64,000 nt of DNA from Paenibacillus sp. FSL H3-0469 (GCF_038051945.1 NZ_CP150302.1:2666001-2730000); one strand, 5' to 3'. Counted from the stretch's first letter, positions 47,811-57,399 are shown. Notes: generated by a model from the sequence alone, not told the origin. A program made the numbers and translations.

Positions 47811-47837
47811 ACAATATAAACTTACCTATACTGTTAG

Positions 47838-47866
47838 ATTCTACTGAACCACTGCGCTAAAGTCAA
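47838..47866 (-). promoter_or_regulatory. Sigma-A promoter of the hisS T-box transcript
   Basis: TTGACT, 17 bases, TAGAAT on the minus strand, just upstream of the T-box. Confidence 0.8.
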
Positions 47867-48089
47867 GGATTGAATAAAATAAGCTGCCACGAGCCAGCGT
47901 TCCTTCAGCCAAGTGGACTGAAATACCGCTATTGGGGCAAAAGCTCCTCATTCTCAGCTTAAGCGGACTCAGATTCCGCTATGCACCTACATATGCCTCG
48001 TTATCCGCTCAATTCAGCCTAATAACGGAATGTCAGTCCGCTTCACTACTTCACTCTATTGACACTCCATGTTACTTGAAATCTCCCCA
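47867..48089. other. Gene-free intergenic stretch
   Basis: Contains short phrases such as GACTGAAATACCGCT, GGACTCAGATTCCGCT and GGAATGTCAGTCCGCTT that repeat the theme of a purine-rich word followed by CCGCT. No gene or clear structure was seen. Confidence 0.4.
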
Positions 48090-48127
48090 AAAATAAAAAA
48101 GTGACCTGCAGCCGATTGCTGCAGGTC
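48090..48127 (-). terminator. Orphan intrinsic terminator
   Basis: ACCTGCAG pairs with CTGCAGGT with a 7-base loop, followed on the minus strand by TCACTTTTTTATTTTT. No gene ends near it on this strand, since the next gene upstream has its own terminator at 48337-48377. Confidence 0.7.
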
Positions 48128-48336
48128 CATCATCATATATTATAAAAAAGGGGGTCATGCTTCTATTATAAACACGCTATATTAAGGAATCATGAATGTA
48201 GTGTTACAGTTGCATTACAGAAAAGAAAGCGTTTCACCAAGCCGGCCAAATCCCTGCTGTCATGCTAATCCATAGGTTACACCATCCCCCTGCTCCTGTC
48301 TACATCTATCCCGCTGTTTTCCTTTTATGCTGCATA

Positions 48337-48377
48337 TAAAACAGCTCCAGCCTCTCCATAACGGAGGGCTGGAGCTG
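48337..48377 (-). terminator. Terminator of the 153-residue hypothetical gene
   Basis: CAGCTCCAGCC pairs with GGCTGGAGCTG, followed by TTTTATATG on the minus strand. Confidence 0.8.
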
Positions 48378-48410
48378 AAATGTATACCGGCAGCGATGCC
48401 GCAGTCCTTT

Positions 48411-48872
48411 TTAATCAAAAATCTCCACATAGGCCTGCTTACCGCGCAGAACCTCTACAACCTCGTTGTAATGATTCTCGGCTACCTTGAGATCCATGAC
48501 ATAATGCAGGTGCTCCAAGTCGCTGCTTGTGAGCGCTTCCCCTCTATGCACTTCGCCCTCCGTACGTACTTCATCCGCACGCACTTCATCCGTACGTTTC
48601 AGATCATCATCGGTCACAACGGCCGGGACAATGGCCGCACCGGATCCCATGCCGCTTGCACCTCCGGCAGCGTACACGCCCCCGGCACCGGTTGAAGCGG
48701 TATTGGTGGACCCCAGCGGGATCAGAATATTGCGCCGGTTATTTACTCCATTATCCAATGGGTCAGTCAAAGCGGATACCTCAATCCCCTCTACACCGTA
48801 CGGAATCAATGCTGTCTTGGCGCCTTCCGCTGCACTTTCTGTACTGAAATAGGCCTGGATTCTTTTACTCAT
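48411..48872 (-). CDS. Hypothetical protein, stress-protein-like
   Basis: A 153-residue soluble protein that I do not place with confidence. The N-terminal 35 residues (MSKRIQAYFSTESAAEGAKT) and the C-terminal 40 (a histidine-containing SDLEHLHYVMDLKVAENHYN) look like two halves of a small alpha/beta domain such as the YflT-type general stress fold. Between them is a Gly/Ala-rich stretch (about 60-85) and an acidic repeat (RTDEVRADEVRTEGEV). It has its own terminator and lies 60 bases from the DJ-1-type gene. The stress role is a guess. Confidence 0.75.
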   Translation of the reverse strand: MSKRIQAYFSTESAAEGAKTALIPYGVEGIEVSALTDPLDNGVNNRRNILIPLGSTNTASTGAGGVYAAGGASGMGSGAAIVPAVVTDDDLKRTDEVRADEVRTEGEVHRGEALTSSDLEHLHYVMDLKVAENHYNEVVEVLRGKQAYVEIFD

Positions 48873-48931
48873 TGTAAATCCCTCCCATAAAGTTGTATTA
48901 TGCCTAACGGGTTATGCATGTATTTCATGTA

Positions 48932-49438
48932 TTACAACACCTTAAGCAGCTCACGCACAAAAGCGGGCTCATCCTTGGGTGTGCGTGAAGTAATGTAATT
49001 GCCGTCTACGACGACCTCTTCATCCTTGAACTCCGCGCCGGCATTGATCAGATCATCCTTCAGCGGCGGGTAGGAGGTAAGGGTGCGGCCTTGCAGCAGT
49101 TCAGCGCTGATCAGAATCTGCGGGCCGTGGCAGATAGCGGCAATCGGCTTGCCTGCACGGTCAGCATCCTTCACGAATTGCAGAACATCCGGGTCGAGAC
49201 GAAGATTCTCCGGCGAAGATCCGCCTGGAATGACTATCGCATCATACTCTCCGGCTGTGACCTCGCTGATCGCTTTATCAGCGGTATAAGATACGCTTCC
49301 TTGTTTGCCGAGCAGGGTCTCATTTTTCTTCAGACCGATGATTTCTGCCTGATGTCCTGCCTGTAAAACTTCTTCGTAAGGAACCTTCATTTCAGAATCT
49401 TCAAAGTCATTGGCGAGCAGAAAAGCTACTTTACTCAT
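48932..49438 (-). CDS. DJ-1/PfpI family protein
   Basis: A 168-residue protein of the class I glutamine-amidotransferase-like superfamily. The nucleophile cysteine is in AAICHGPQILISA (elbow motif), with ASP-type surroundings (VIPGGSSPENLR) upstream. Start MSKVAFLLANDFEDSEM; an ATG nine bases earlier is too near the ribosome site. Members such as YraA and Hsp31-like proteins handle glyoxal or glycated targets, or act as stress proteins. The exact activity here is not decidable. Confidence 0.85.
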   Translation of the reverse strand: MSKVAFLLANDFEDSEMKVPYEEVLQAGHQAEIIGLKKNETLLGKQGSVSYTADKAISEVTAGEYDAIVIPGGSSPENLRLDPDVLQFVKDADRAGKPIAAICHGPQILISAELLQGRTLTSYPPLKDDLINAGAEFKDEEVVVDGNYITSRTPKDEPAFVRELLKVL

Positions 49439-49489
49439 GAGATCCATATCTCCTCTCTTGGGTGCTGTCGTCTCGTCAATCTATTACCC

Positions 49490-49795
49490 TCATTCCCCCG
49501 CTTTATAACGAAGCCTAAGCAGTTCCCGTAAATTCTGTTCCGTACCTGCTGCCTCCGCGCTCAAAAAACTCCACTCCCCGTGTACCTTCACTGCGTTCAG
49601 GTACGCGGCAAAAGACCTCGGCCCCTCCGCTGAAGCCCCTGCGGCTCCTTCGGGTCCCCGGCTTCCTTGGCTGTCGCTGAAGCTTCGGCCATCGACCCGG
49701 CCACATGGGCCTGAATCGTGTTCCACATCCATGCTTTTGGTGCTTGTCTCATTCTGCTTGCTCCCCGCACTTATGAATAATGGTGCATCATTCAT
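49490..49795 (-). CDS. Possible small hypothetical protein
   Basis: A 101-residue frame with low-complexity composition (Ser, Gly, Ala, Glu) and no known domain. The ribosome site is weak. The underlying DNA (49600-49700) is GC-rich and semi-repetitive. It fills an otherwise empty gap between the DJ-1 gene and dtd. It may be coding, but the evidence is thin. Confidence 0.35.
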   Translation of the reverse strand: MNDAPLFISAGSKQNETSTKSMDVEHDSGPCGRVDGRSFSDSQGSRGPEGAAGASAEGPRSFAAYLNAVKVHGEWSFLSAEAAGTEQNLRELLRLRYKAGE

Positions 49796-49843
49796 AGTCT
49801 ATCCAGTCAGAGCTGCTGCTATCCCGCTTGGTTAACTCACAGC

Positions 49844-49867
49844 AAAAAGACCCCACCATGTGGAGTC
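49844..49867 (-). terminator. Possible terminator of the relA-dtd transcript
   Basis: GACTCCAC pairs with GTGGGGTC (one wobble) with a short loop, followed by five T residues on the minus strand, about 150 bases after the dtd stop. Confidence 0.65.
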
Positions 49868-49881
49868 CCGTGATGTATCTT

Positions 49882-49983
49882 ATCAAGTGGAAACGGCTTT
49901 GCCGTCCTTTTAAAGAACGGTACCGTTTCGGCGAGAAATAGAAGGATAAATTATCGTGTGAAACCTATAAATTCTTATATTTA
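49882..49983. repeat. Hairpin-forming intergenic repeat of Paenibacillus type
   Basis: The stretch contains GGAAACGGCTTTGCCGTCC, then AACGGTACCGTTTCGGCGAG and an A+T-rich tail. Nested inverted repeats (GAAACGG/CCGTTTC) would fold. From memory, similar sequence recurs between genes in Paenibacillus chromosomes; the memory is not checked. A related 16-base fragment AAGTGGAAACGGCTTT is at 20975-20990 beside the MBOAT gene. Confidence 0.55.
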
Positions 49984-50013
49984 CAGTTAAGGCGGCGTCT
50001 GCCGCCTGCATTC

Positions 50014-50457
50014 CTAACCCTTGCTGTCCAGCAGCAGCGTAACCGGTCCCCAGTTGGTCAGGGCGACATCCATCATCGCTCCGAACACGCCGGTCTCTAC
50101 CTTCAGCCCTCCGGCACGCAGTTCCTGATTGAAGTAGTCGTAGAGCCGCTCTGCCTCCGCAGGAGCCGCTGCCGCCATGAAGTTGGGACGTCTGCCCTTG
50201 CGGCAGTCCCCGTACAGCGTGAACTGGGAGACGGACAGGATGGCACCGCCGGCCTCCGTCACACTATGGTTCATTTTACCGGCTGCATCCTCAAAAATCC
50301 GTAGTCCGGCAACCTTGTCCGCCAAATACTTGGCATCCTTCTCTGTATCCTCATGGGTGACGCCGACCAGCAGCAGCAGACCCTCTCCAATCGCTCCGGT
50401 CACTGTGCCGTCCACCGTCACACTGGAGTTCTTGCAGCGCTGCACAACGACTCTCAT
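50014..50457 (-). CDS. dtd: D-aminoacyl-tRNA deacylase
   Basis: A 147-residue enzyme that removes D-amino acids, such as D-Tyr, from mischarged tRNAs. [13 protein letters not shown] starts it at ATG 50457; the TTG four codons earlier would overlap the ribosome site. The active-site [17 protein letters not shown] block and the cross-subunit Gly-cisPro [18 protein letters not shown] segment are present. It follows relA by 29 bases, as in Bacillus. Confidence 0.95.
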   Translation of the reverse strand: MRVVVQRCKNSSVTVDGTVTGAIGEGLLLLVGVTHEDTEKDAKYLADKVAGLRIFEDAAGKMNHSVTEAGGAILSVSQFTLYGDCRKGRRPNFMAAAAPAEAERLYDYFNQELRAGGLKVETGVFGAMMDVALTNWGPVTLLLDSKG

Positions 50458-50486
50458 CTCATTCTTCAACTCCTTGCCTTAGCCCT

Positions 50487-52667
50487 CTATTGCATAATGC
50501 GGTTAACGGTATATACATCCTTGACCCGCTTCACTTTGTCGACCACAGACTGCAGGTGATCGGTATTGCGGATCAGAATCGTCATATGGATCATCGCCAT
50601 CTTGTTCTTGTCGGAGCGCCCGGTGACCGCTGAAATATTGGTCTTGCTCTCCGATACCGCCTGCAGCACCTCATTCAGCAGCCCGTTGCGGTCATGGCCG
50701 GTAATCTCAATATCGACGCTGTAATTAGCCTCCATACTGCCTTCCCACTCCACTTCGATCACGCGGGCTGCTTCCTCTCCGTCCATCTCATTCGGAAGGT
50801 TCGGACAATCCTCACGGTGTACCGATACGCCCCGTCCGCGGGTCACATAGCCGATGATATCGTCACCCGGCACGGGATTACAACATCGTGCGAAGCGCAC
50901 CAGCAGATTGTCGATCCCCTTGACACGGACCCCGTTGGTCGGCTGGTTGCGCTTCTCTCCGCTGGATTTGATCGCCTTCATCTCGGAGGTAAGCTCCAGA
51001 TGGCCTGCGGCCTCCTCCTGTTCCTTACGCAGCTTCTCGGTCAGCTTGGAAGCGATCTGAGCGGCGGTAATCCCGCCGAAGCCGACCGCCGACAGCATAT
51101 CCTCCACATCGTTGAAGGCAAACTTCTTCGCTGCCTCCGACAATTTGTCCTCCGTCAGCCAGTCAGAGACCTCTACGTTCAGGCGCTTCAGCTCGCGTTC
51201 GATGGCCTCCCGGCCCTTCTCCACGTTCTCTTCGCGCTTCTCCTTCTTGAACCACTGCTTGATCTTGCTCCGCGCATGCGAGGACTGGGCAATCTTCAGC
51301 CAATCGCGGCTCGGACCGTATGAATTCTTCGAGGTCAGAATCTCCACGATATCCCCGGTCTTCAGCTTATGGTCAAGCGGAACAATACGCCCGTTCACTT
51401 TGGAGCCGATCGTCCGGTTCCCGACCTCGGTATGGATGCGGAATGCGAAATCCAGCGGCACCGAGCCTGCAGGCAGCTCCACTACCTCACCCTTAGGCGT
51501 GAATACGAAGACGAGATCGGAGAAGAAGTCCATTTTGAGCGATTCCACGAACTCTTCGGCATCCTTGGCTTCATGCTGCAGCTCCAGAATCTCGCGGAAG
51601 AACGGCATCCGGTTCTCGGGATTGACGTTGTTGCTGCTGCCTTCCTTATACGCCCAGTGGGCGGCGATCCCGAATTCGGCCGTACGGTGCATCTCCCAGG
51701 TGCGGATCTGTACCTCCGTGGGCTCTCCTCCCGGACCAACAACGGTTGTATGCAAAGACTGATACATGTTCGCTTTGGGCATAGCAATATAGTCCTTGAA
51801 ACGGCCAGGCATCGGCTTCCAAAGTGTATGAATAATACCCAAAGTGGCATAACAATCCTTAATATTGTCGACGATAATGCGGATAGCCAGCAGATCATAG
51901 ATCTCGTTGAACTGCTTGTTCTTCGTGTTCATCTTGTTATAGACACTGTAGATATGCTTCGGGCGTCCCGAGAGATCGCCTTCAATGCCCATTTCATCCA
52001 GCTTGGCGCGGATGCGGCCGATTACACTGTCAATGAACTGCTCACGTTCTGCCCGTTTCTTGTGTACAAGATTGGCAATCCGGTAATACTGCTGCGGATT
52101 CAGATAACGGAGCGCAATATCCTCCATCTCCCACTTGATCGCAGAGATCCCCAGCCGGTCCGCAATGGGACAAAAGATCTCCAGCGTCTCATAAGAAATC
52201 CGGCGCTGACTCTCTTCAGACTGGTATTTGAGCGTACGCATATTGTGCAGACGGTCCGCCAGCTTAATCACGATTACCCGGATATCCTGGGCCATAGCGA
52301 TGAACATCTTGCGGTAGTTCTCGTTCTGCTGCTCCTCCTTGGACCGGAAGCGGATGCGTTCCAGCTTGGTCAGGCCGTCCACCAGCATGGCGCAGGTATC
52401 GCCGAATTGCGTGCGGATCTGCTCCAGGGACACCGTCGTATCTTCCACAACATCATGCAGCAGCGCAGCAATAATGGATATGACATCCATTTGCATATTG
52501 ACGACAATATCTGCGACCGCGAGCGGATGTAGAATGTATGGCTCCCCCGACTTCCGGACCTGCCCGTGATGAGCCTGATCGGCGAATTCATAAGCTTCAC
52601 GGATGCGGAGAAGATCTTTTTCTTTTATATAGGCGCCAGCCTTCTCGGTTAATTGCTCTATGCCCAT
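50487..52667 (-). CDS. relA: Bifunctional (p)ppGpp synthetase/hydrolase Rel
   Basis: A 726-residue stringent-response enzyme. The HD hydrolase domain has AALLHDVVEDT; the synthetase domain has GRFKDYIAMPK and YQSLHTTVVGP. The RFKD spelling is that of bifunctional Rel. A TGS domain and a C-terminal ACT domain (about 645-726) follow. ATG at 52667 (MGIEQLTEKAG) matches the family start; an extended frame upstream runs through the promoter. It makes and degrades (p)ppGpp under amino acid starvation. Followed by dtd; apt lies on the far side of the inserted uracil permease. Confidence 0.95.
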   Translation of the reverse strand: MGIEQLTEKAGAYIKEKDLLRIREAYEFADQAHHGQVRKSGEPYILHPLAVADIVVNMQMDVISIIAALLHDVVEDTTVSLEQIRTQFGDTCAMLVDGLTKLERIRFRSKEEQQNENYRKMFIAMAQDIRVIVIKLADRLHNMRTLKYQSEESQRRISYETLEIFCPIADRLGISAIKWEMEDIALRYLNPQQYYRIANLVHKKRAEREQFIDSVIGRIRAKLDEMGIEGDLSGRPKHIYSVYNKMNTKNKQFNEIYDLLAIRIIVDNIKDCYATLGIIHTLWKPMPGRFKDYIAMPKANMYQSLHTTVVGPGGEPTEVQIRTWEMHRTAEFGIAAHWAYKEGSSNNVNPENRMPFFREILELQHEAKDAEEFVESLKMDFFSDLVFVFTPKGEVVELPAGSVPLDFAFRIHTEVGNRTIGSKVNGRIVPLDHKLKTGDIVEILTSKNSYGPSRDWLKIAQSSHARSKIKQWFKKEKREENVEKGREAIERELKRLNVEVSDWLTEDKLSEAAKKFAFNDVEDMLSAVGFGGITAAQIASKLTEKLRKEQEEAAGHLELTSEMKAIKSSGEKRNQPTNGVRVKGIDNLLVRFARCCNPVPGDDIIGYVTRGRGVSVHREDCPNLPNEMDGEEAARVIEVEWEGSMEANYSVDIEITGHDRNGLLNEVLQAVSESKTNISAVTGRSDKNKMAMIHMTILIRNTDHLQSVVDKVKRVKDVYTVNRIMQ

Positions 52668-52885
52668 TCTCGTCGTATCCGTTTCCCTTCTATAATAAAA
52701 TGAACCTGCAAGCATGCAGAATTTGCAGGTTCCATACGTTCCCGGCTGCATTGCGCTCAGGTTAAAGTTGTCTATAATTATGACGCTTACGAGGGATTCC
52801 GTCAACACTTGCCATAGCGTGGTATTCTTGTAAGGGAAAGGGGCAAGAAAAGACAATTTTGTGGCACGGGTAAAAATGTTGTTGT

Positions 52886-52927
52886 AAAAACCCGCCGATC
52901 TATTTAATCTAGTAAAGGCGGTTTTTT
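52886..52927 (+). terminator. Hairpin terminator in the uracil permease leader, candidate attenuator
   Basis: AAAACCCGCC pairs with GGCGGTTTTTT on the plus strand with a 20-base loop and T-run, 52 bases before the permease start. No plus-strand gene ends here. Confidence 0.6.
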
Positions 52928-52979
52928 AAAAGATAAGAATTGTCAAATCAAATTAGATCAGAAAGAGAAGTGAACTCCA

Positions 52980-54290
52980 TTGCAACGCGAAATTCAAATT
53001 AACGAAAGACTCCCTTGGGGCCCGGGCTTCCTCCTGAGTCTTCAGCATCTGTTCGCCATGTTCGGCAGCACTGTGCTTGTTCCCAACCTGTTCGGGGTAG
53101 ATCCCGGCATGATCCTGCTGATGAACGGTATCGGCACCTTGCTCTACATTCTGATCTGCCGCGGCAAAATCCCCGCCTATTTGGGTTCAAGCTTTGCCTT
53201 CATCTCTCCGGTGCTGCTTGTGTTGAAAGATCATGCCGGCGATCATGAGCGCGGATATTCGCTTGCACTGGGTGCTTTTATCGTGACTGGTGTTATATTC
53301 ATTCTTGTGGCCTTAATTGTACGTTATGCCGGTACCGGTTGGATTGATATTGTATTCCCTCCTGCAGTCATGGGAGCAATCGTTGCCACAATCGGACTGG
53401 AGCTTGTGCCTGTAGCCGCACGGATGGCCGGACTGATTGCTCCTGATGGTGTGGCTACCGCAGACTGGACGCCTGACGGCAAAGCGATAACCCTGTCGCT
53501 CGTCACGCTCGGTGTTACCGTGCTCGGCTCCGTGCTGTTCCGCGGCTTCCCCAAAATCATTCACATTCTCATCGGTATCGTGACCGGTTATGTACTCGCT
53601 TATATAATGGGTGAGGTGAACACTGGTGCTATCTCTCAAGCAAGCTTCCTCTCGCATCCAACAATCATTACCCCATCCTTCAACTGGCAGGTCATTCTGA
53701 CTATTATTCCTGTATCGCTTGTGGTCATTGTTGAGCATATCGGCCATTTGCTGGTGACCAGCAATATCGTCGGCAAGGATCTGACTAAGGACCCGGGACT
53801 GGACCGCTCACTGATGGGTAACGGGATTTCAACTGTTCTCTCAGGGTTCCTCGGGTCTACACCTAATACCACTTATGGTGAGAATATCGGCGTAATGGCT
53901 CTGACCAAGGTGTACTCGGTATATGTTATCGCGGGGGCTGCTGTAATCGCCATTGTACTGTCGTTCTCCGGAACGTTCTCCTCAGTCATTGCTAACATTC
54001 CGCTGCCGGTCATGGGCGGTGTCTCCCTGCTGCTGTTCGGGGTTATTGCGGCGTCAGGCCTGCGTATCTTCGTTGAACAGAAGGTCGATTTCTCCAAAGC
54101 CACCAACATGATTCTGGCGACGCTCGTCCTGGTTGTCGGCATCAGCGGCATTTCGCTGAAGCTCGGCGGTGTAGAGCTGAAAGGGATGGCACTGGCGACT
54201 ATCGTCGGTATGGTCCTCGCCCTGCTCTTCAAGCTGATCGAGGTTCTGGGCCTGTCCAATGAACAGGAAGCTGACAAATCGGCACATTAA
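52980..54290 (+). CDS. Uracil permease (NCS2 family)
   Basis: A 436-residue permease with about 14 spans. MQREIQINERLPWGPGFLLS, TVLVPNLFGVDPGM and LGSSFAFISP are typical of the UraA/PyrP branch. It imports uracil with protons. The start is TTG with a poor ribosome site. It is inserted, on the opposite strand, between relA and apt, which are neighbours in Bacillus. No PyrR-binding loop consensus was found in the leader, but a terminator hairpin is present. Confidence 0.88.
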   Translation: MQREIQINERLPWGPGFLLSLQHLFAMFGSTVLVPNLFGVDPGMILLMNGIGTLLYILICRGKIPAYLGSSFAFISPVLLVLKDHAGDHERGYSLALGAFIVTGVIFILVALIVRYAGTGWIDIVFPPAVMGAIVATIGLELVPVAARMAGLIAPDGVATADWTPDGKAITLSLVTLGVTVLGSVLFRGFPKIIHILIGIVTGYVLAYIMGEVNTGAISQASFLSHPTIITPSFNWQVILTIIPVSLVVIVEHIGHLLVTSNIVGKDLTKDPGLDRSLMGNGISTVLSGFLGSTPNTTYGENIGVMALTKVYSVYVIAGAAVIAIVLSFSGTFSSVIANIPLPVMGGVSLLLFGVIAASGLRIFVEQKVDFSKATNMILATLVLVVGISGISLKLGGVELKGMALATIVGMVLALLFKLIEVLGLSNEQEADKSAH

Positions 54291-54332
54291 GTGACTCACA
54301 TCTTTTATTGTCCACCCACTTCAACCTGTAAC

Positions 54333-54378
54333 AAAAAAACGGACTGCTGTCTTCATTCGACAGCAGTCCGCTTTTTAT
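54333..54378. terminator. Bidirectional terminator between uracil permease and apt
   Basis: CGGACTGCTGTC pairs with GACAGCAGTCCG; T/A runs flank both sides. Confidence 0.9.
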
Positions 54379-54407
54379 TTCCCGGGAAAAGTTGCCGGGC
54401 ACGGAGA

Positions 54408-54929
54408 TTAATCCTCGTAAGTCAACAAGGTAACTACTTCAATATCCGACAGCTTGTCCCGTCCGGACAGGGCTGTCAATTCGATCAGGAATGCAGCGCC
54501 GACCACCTGGCCGCCAAGCTGCTCTACCAGGTTAACAGAAGTAGCAATCGTTCCGCCTGTAGCCAGCAGATCATCTGCAATGAGCACCTTCTGGCCGGGC
54601 TTGATCGCATCGGTATGCACAGCGAGGGTATCCTTGCCGTATTCCAGATCATAGCCTACTTCGATTGTCTCATAAGGAAGCTTGCCGCTTTTACGGATTG
54701 GCACGAAGCCTACCCCAAGCGCGTAGGCCAGCGGCGCGCCCACTACAAAGCCGCGCGCCTCCGGTCCGGCAATGACGTCGATCTCCAGGTGGGCCACCAG
54801 AGCCTTAAGCTCATCGATGGCTGCACGGTACGCAGCGCCGTCCTTGAGCAGCGTGGTAATATCTTTGAAGCTGATTCCCGCCTGGGGGAAATCCGGAATT
54901 ACGCGAATATTGTCTTTGAAATCCAACAT
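54408..54929 (-). CDS. apt: Adenine phosphoribosyltransferase
   Basis: A 173-residue enzyme that makes AMP from adenine and PRPP. The PRPP loop is [17 protein letters not shown]. The third of three in-frame ATG codons was chosen because it leaves six bases after GGAG. It follows recJ by 26 bases and shares its transcript. Confidence 0.96.
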   Translation of the reverse strand: MLDFKDNIRVIPDFPQAGISFKDITTLLKDGAAYRAAIDELKALVAHLEIDVIAGPEARGFVVGAPLAYALGVGFVPIRKSGKLPYETIEVGYDLEYGKDTLAVHTDAIKPGQKVLIADDLLATGGTIATSVNLVEQLGGQVVGAAFLIELTALSGRDKLSDIEVVTLLTYED

Positions 54930-54955
54930 CATCATCTCCTAAAAGTAAGCGGGAA

Positions 54956-57370
54956 TCACCCCGCTGAAGTTACTTGAACCAATGACCGTGACAGCATGAA
55001 CTCCTGCAATTCACTGCGGCTGCCTTCCATGAAATACTGCTCCATCTCCGCCGTCTTGCCCAGTCTGACGAAATGCTCTGATGAGCTCAGACTCTTGGCG
55101 GCAGGCTGCGGGACAAAGGTGATTGTGCCGCCGCTGCGCTCAATGAAGTCAAGCTCATCGAACACATCCAGCATTCTGCTCACCATACGCACACCAAGCG
55201 CCGATTGGCGGCTGAGCCGCAGCAGCACTTCATGCTCAGGAGTTGGAGATGCAGCGATTGCGGCGATCCATTTATATAACGATTTGAAATGATCACGGGT
55301 CGGCACCTGCAGCCGGTCACGCCCGTCACGGATCGAATGCAGCAGGGCAATGTTCTCCGCCCGGGGAAAAGCAGTAAACAGCGCTTCCAGCTGTTCCGGG
55401 GACTCGGGCATATCCAGCACACAGAGCAGCGACAGTCTCTCTTCATCATGCGCGCCTTCCGGCTGATGTACAGCAGAGATCCCGGCAGACTCATCGTATA
55501 CCCAGAGGGACATGCCCTTAAGATCACGCAGCGGCGTCGTCCGGCTGTTCTGGAAGACCGCAGCACTCCGGCCCGGATGGCTGCCGCTATAGGTGCGGAG
55601 CAGCTCCTGAATATGCGCCGCCTGCTTGACAGCATCAGCTGCGCCGCGCAGATCGAACAGTTGCGCCTTCGGCACCGCCAGATCCTGCAGCATCAGCTGG
55701 GGCTTGCGCGAGCCGTTCCATTCATTGACGGACAGCTCTGCCAGTACATCCACGACTGTTCCGTCCGGAAGCAGCTCTGCCAGCGGACCCTTGCCGAAGG
55801 CTACAGCTTCAATCGTCAGCTTGTCCTGCTGGAGCACAAGCTTCAGGTGCTTGCCCTCCTGGCCCATCTTCCGGGTCTCCTTCACAACCGCTTCGCGCAG
55901 AATGAATCTCGGCAGCGGATTGGCCATGCCAAACGGGGCAAGCCGCTCCAGCTCAAGCGCAGCCTGGAGGGTCAGATCGGCAATGGAGACTTCGCCGTCC
56001 GCAGCTGTAACAGCTACGAAGTCCTCCGGTGTCAGAATAGACGCAGCATAGCTGTTCAGCGCCGCATCGAAGGCTTCCAGCTTATCCTGCGGCAGACTCA
56101 TCCCCGCCGCAGCCGGATGTCCTCCGAAGTGGTCCATCAGTCCGGCGCATGAGGATAAGGCTGCATAGATATCCAGGCCCGGAATAGAGCGGGCAGAGCC
56201 CTTGCACATCCCGGTCTCCGGATGAATGTCCAGAATAATGACCGGACGGTAATACCGCTCCAGCAGCTTGGAGGCCACAATGCCGACTACGCCGACATTC
56301 CAGCCCTGGTCCGCCAGCACAATAATATCCGGCAGTCCGCTCCGGCTGATTCTCTCCTCCAGCTTGGCGGTGGCTTCAGTGACAATTCGCTCCACAACCA
56401 GCTGGCGTTCCTTGTTCAGCAGATCCAGCTCACCGGCAAATTGCTCAGCTTCTGCCGAATCTTCCGTGGTCAGCAGTGTAACCGCCCGGCCAGCATGATC
56501 CAGTCTTCCGCTGGCATTAATACGCGGAGCCATCCCGAAGGCGATATTCACCGCACTGACGGTGTTCATCGCAATACCGCCCACCGAGAGCAGCGCCCGG
56601 ATGCCCGGGAAGGATGAATTCCGCATGCTGCTGAGGCCTCTGCGCACCAGACTGCGGTTCTCGCCCAGCAGCGGCATCAGGTCAGCTACGGTGCCGATGG
56701 CGGCAATCTCACACCATTCCTCCGGCACTTCGCTGCCCAGGAGCGCTTCAGCCAGTTTGTAAGCCACCCCCACTCCAGCCAGACCCTTGAACGGATACGG
56801 GCAGTCAGGCAGCTTCGGGTTAATCAGGGCATACGCCTCCGGCAGCAGCTCAGGCGGCTCATGATGGTCCGTGACAATAACATCAATGCCCAGCTCCGAG
56901 GCATAGGCAATCTGATGATAGGCACTGATACCAGTATCAACCGTAATGACGAGAGATACACCCTGCTGGACCGCCCAGTCCAGCGCATGATTATGCAGTC
57001 CATAGCCTTCATTGGACCGATGGGGAATATAAATGTCAAAGGAGGCGCCGAGATGACGCAGCAGGTAGATCATCAGCGCTGTGCTGGATACCCCGTCTGC
57101 GTCATAATCACCGTACACCAAAATATGCTCTTCCTCCTGCAGTGCCTTCTGTATCCGCGGCACCGCTTCAGCCATTCCTTTAAGCAGGAATGGATCATGT
57201 CTATCTTCCGCTCCTGAATCCATGAATACGCGCGCCTTGTCAGCGGTATCCATACCTCTTTGCACCAGCAGTGAAGAAAGGAGCGGAGAAATAGAAAGGC
57301 TCCGGGCCAGTTCCTGAATACGCTCGGAATCGGCTGCCGGAGATTGCCAGCTTGTTTTTGAATGAAGCAA
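54956..57370 (-). CDS. recJ: Single-stranded-DNA-specific exonuclease RecJ
   Basis: An 804-residue 5'-3' exonuclease. The DHH phosphoesterase motifs are VYGDYDADGVSST and VTDHHEPPE; DHHA1 motif GGHPAAAGMS is near 395. A long C-terminal extension (about 570-804) is present, as in other firmicute RecJ proteins. The TTG start has AAAGGTGAG about 6 bases upstream. It serves recombination and mismatch repair. Preceded by a CDF transporter gene 29 bases away. Confidence 0.95.
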   Translation of the reverse strand: MLHSKTSWQSPAADSERIQELARSLSISPLLSSLLVQRGMDTADKARVFMDSGAEDRHDPFLLKGMAEAVPRIQKALQEEEHILVYGDYDADGVSSTALMIYLLRHLGASFDIYIPHRSNEGYGLHNHALDWAVQQGVSLVITVDTGISAYHQIAYASELGIDVIVTDHHEPPELLPEAYALINPKLPDCPYPFKGLAGVGVAYKLAEALLGSEVPEEWCEIAAIGTVADLMPLLGENRSLVRRGLSSMRNSSFPGIRALLSVGGIAMNTVSAVNIAFGMAPRINASGRLDHAGRAVTLLTTEDSAEAEQFAGELDLLNKERQLVVERIVTEATAKLEERISRSGLPDIIVLADQGWNVGVVGIVASKLLERYYRPVIILDIHPETGMCKGSARSIPGLDIYAALSSCAGLMDHFGGHPAAAGMSLPQDKLEAFDAALNSYAASILTPEDFVAVTAADGEVSIADLTLQAALELERLAPFGMANPLPRFILREAVVKETRKMGQEGKHLKLVLQQDKLTIEAVAFGKGPLAELLPDGTVVDVLAELSVNEWNGSRKPQLMLQDLAVPKAQLFDLRGAADAVKQAAHIQELLRTYSGSHPGRSAAVFQNSRTTPLRDLKGMSLWVYDESAGISAVHQPEGAHDEERLSLLCVLDMPESPEQLEALFTAFPRAENIALLHSIRDGRDRLQVPTRDHFKSLYKWIAAIAASPTPEHEVLLRLSRQSALGVRMVSRMLDVFDELDFIERSGGTITFVPQPAAKSLSSSEHFVRLGKTAEMEQYFMEGSRSELQEFMLSRSLVQVTSAG

Positions 57371-57399
57371 TACAGCTCACCTTTCTCTCACCTTGCAGA

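Noticed and set aside
48225-48235. CcpA site (GAAAGCGTTTC)
   Set aside because: The core palindrome matches, but the outer TG and CA positions do not, and no catabolic gene is nearby.
51369-52532. Plus-strand frame of 387 residues
   Set aside because: Antisense shadow of relA.
52860-52979. PyrR-binding loop in the uracil permease leader
   Set aside because: The ARUCCNGNGAGGYU consensus is not present.
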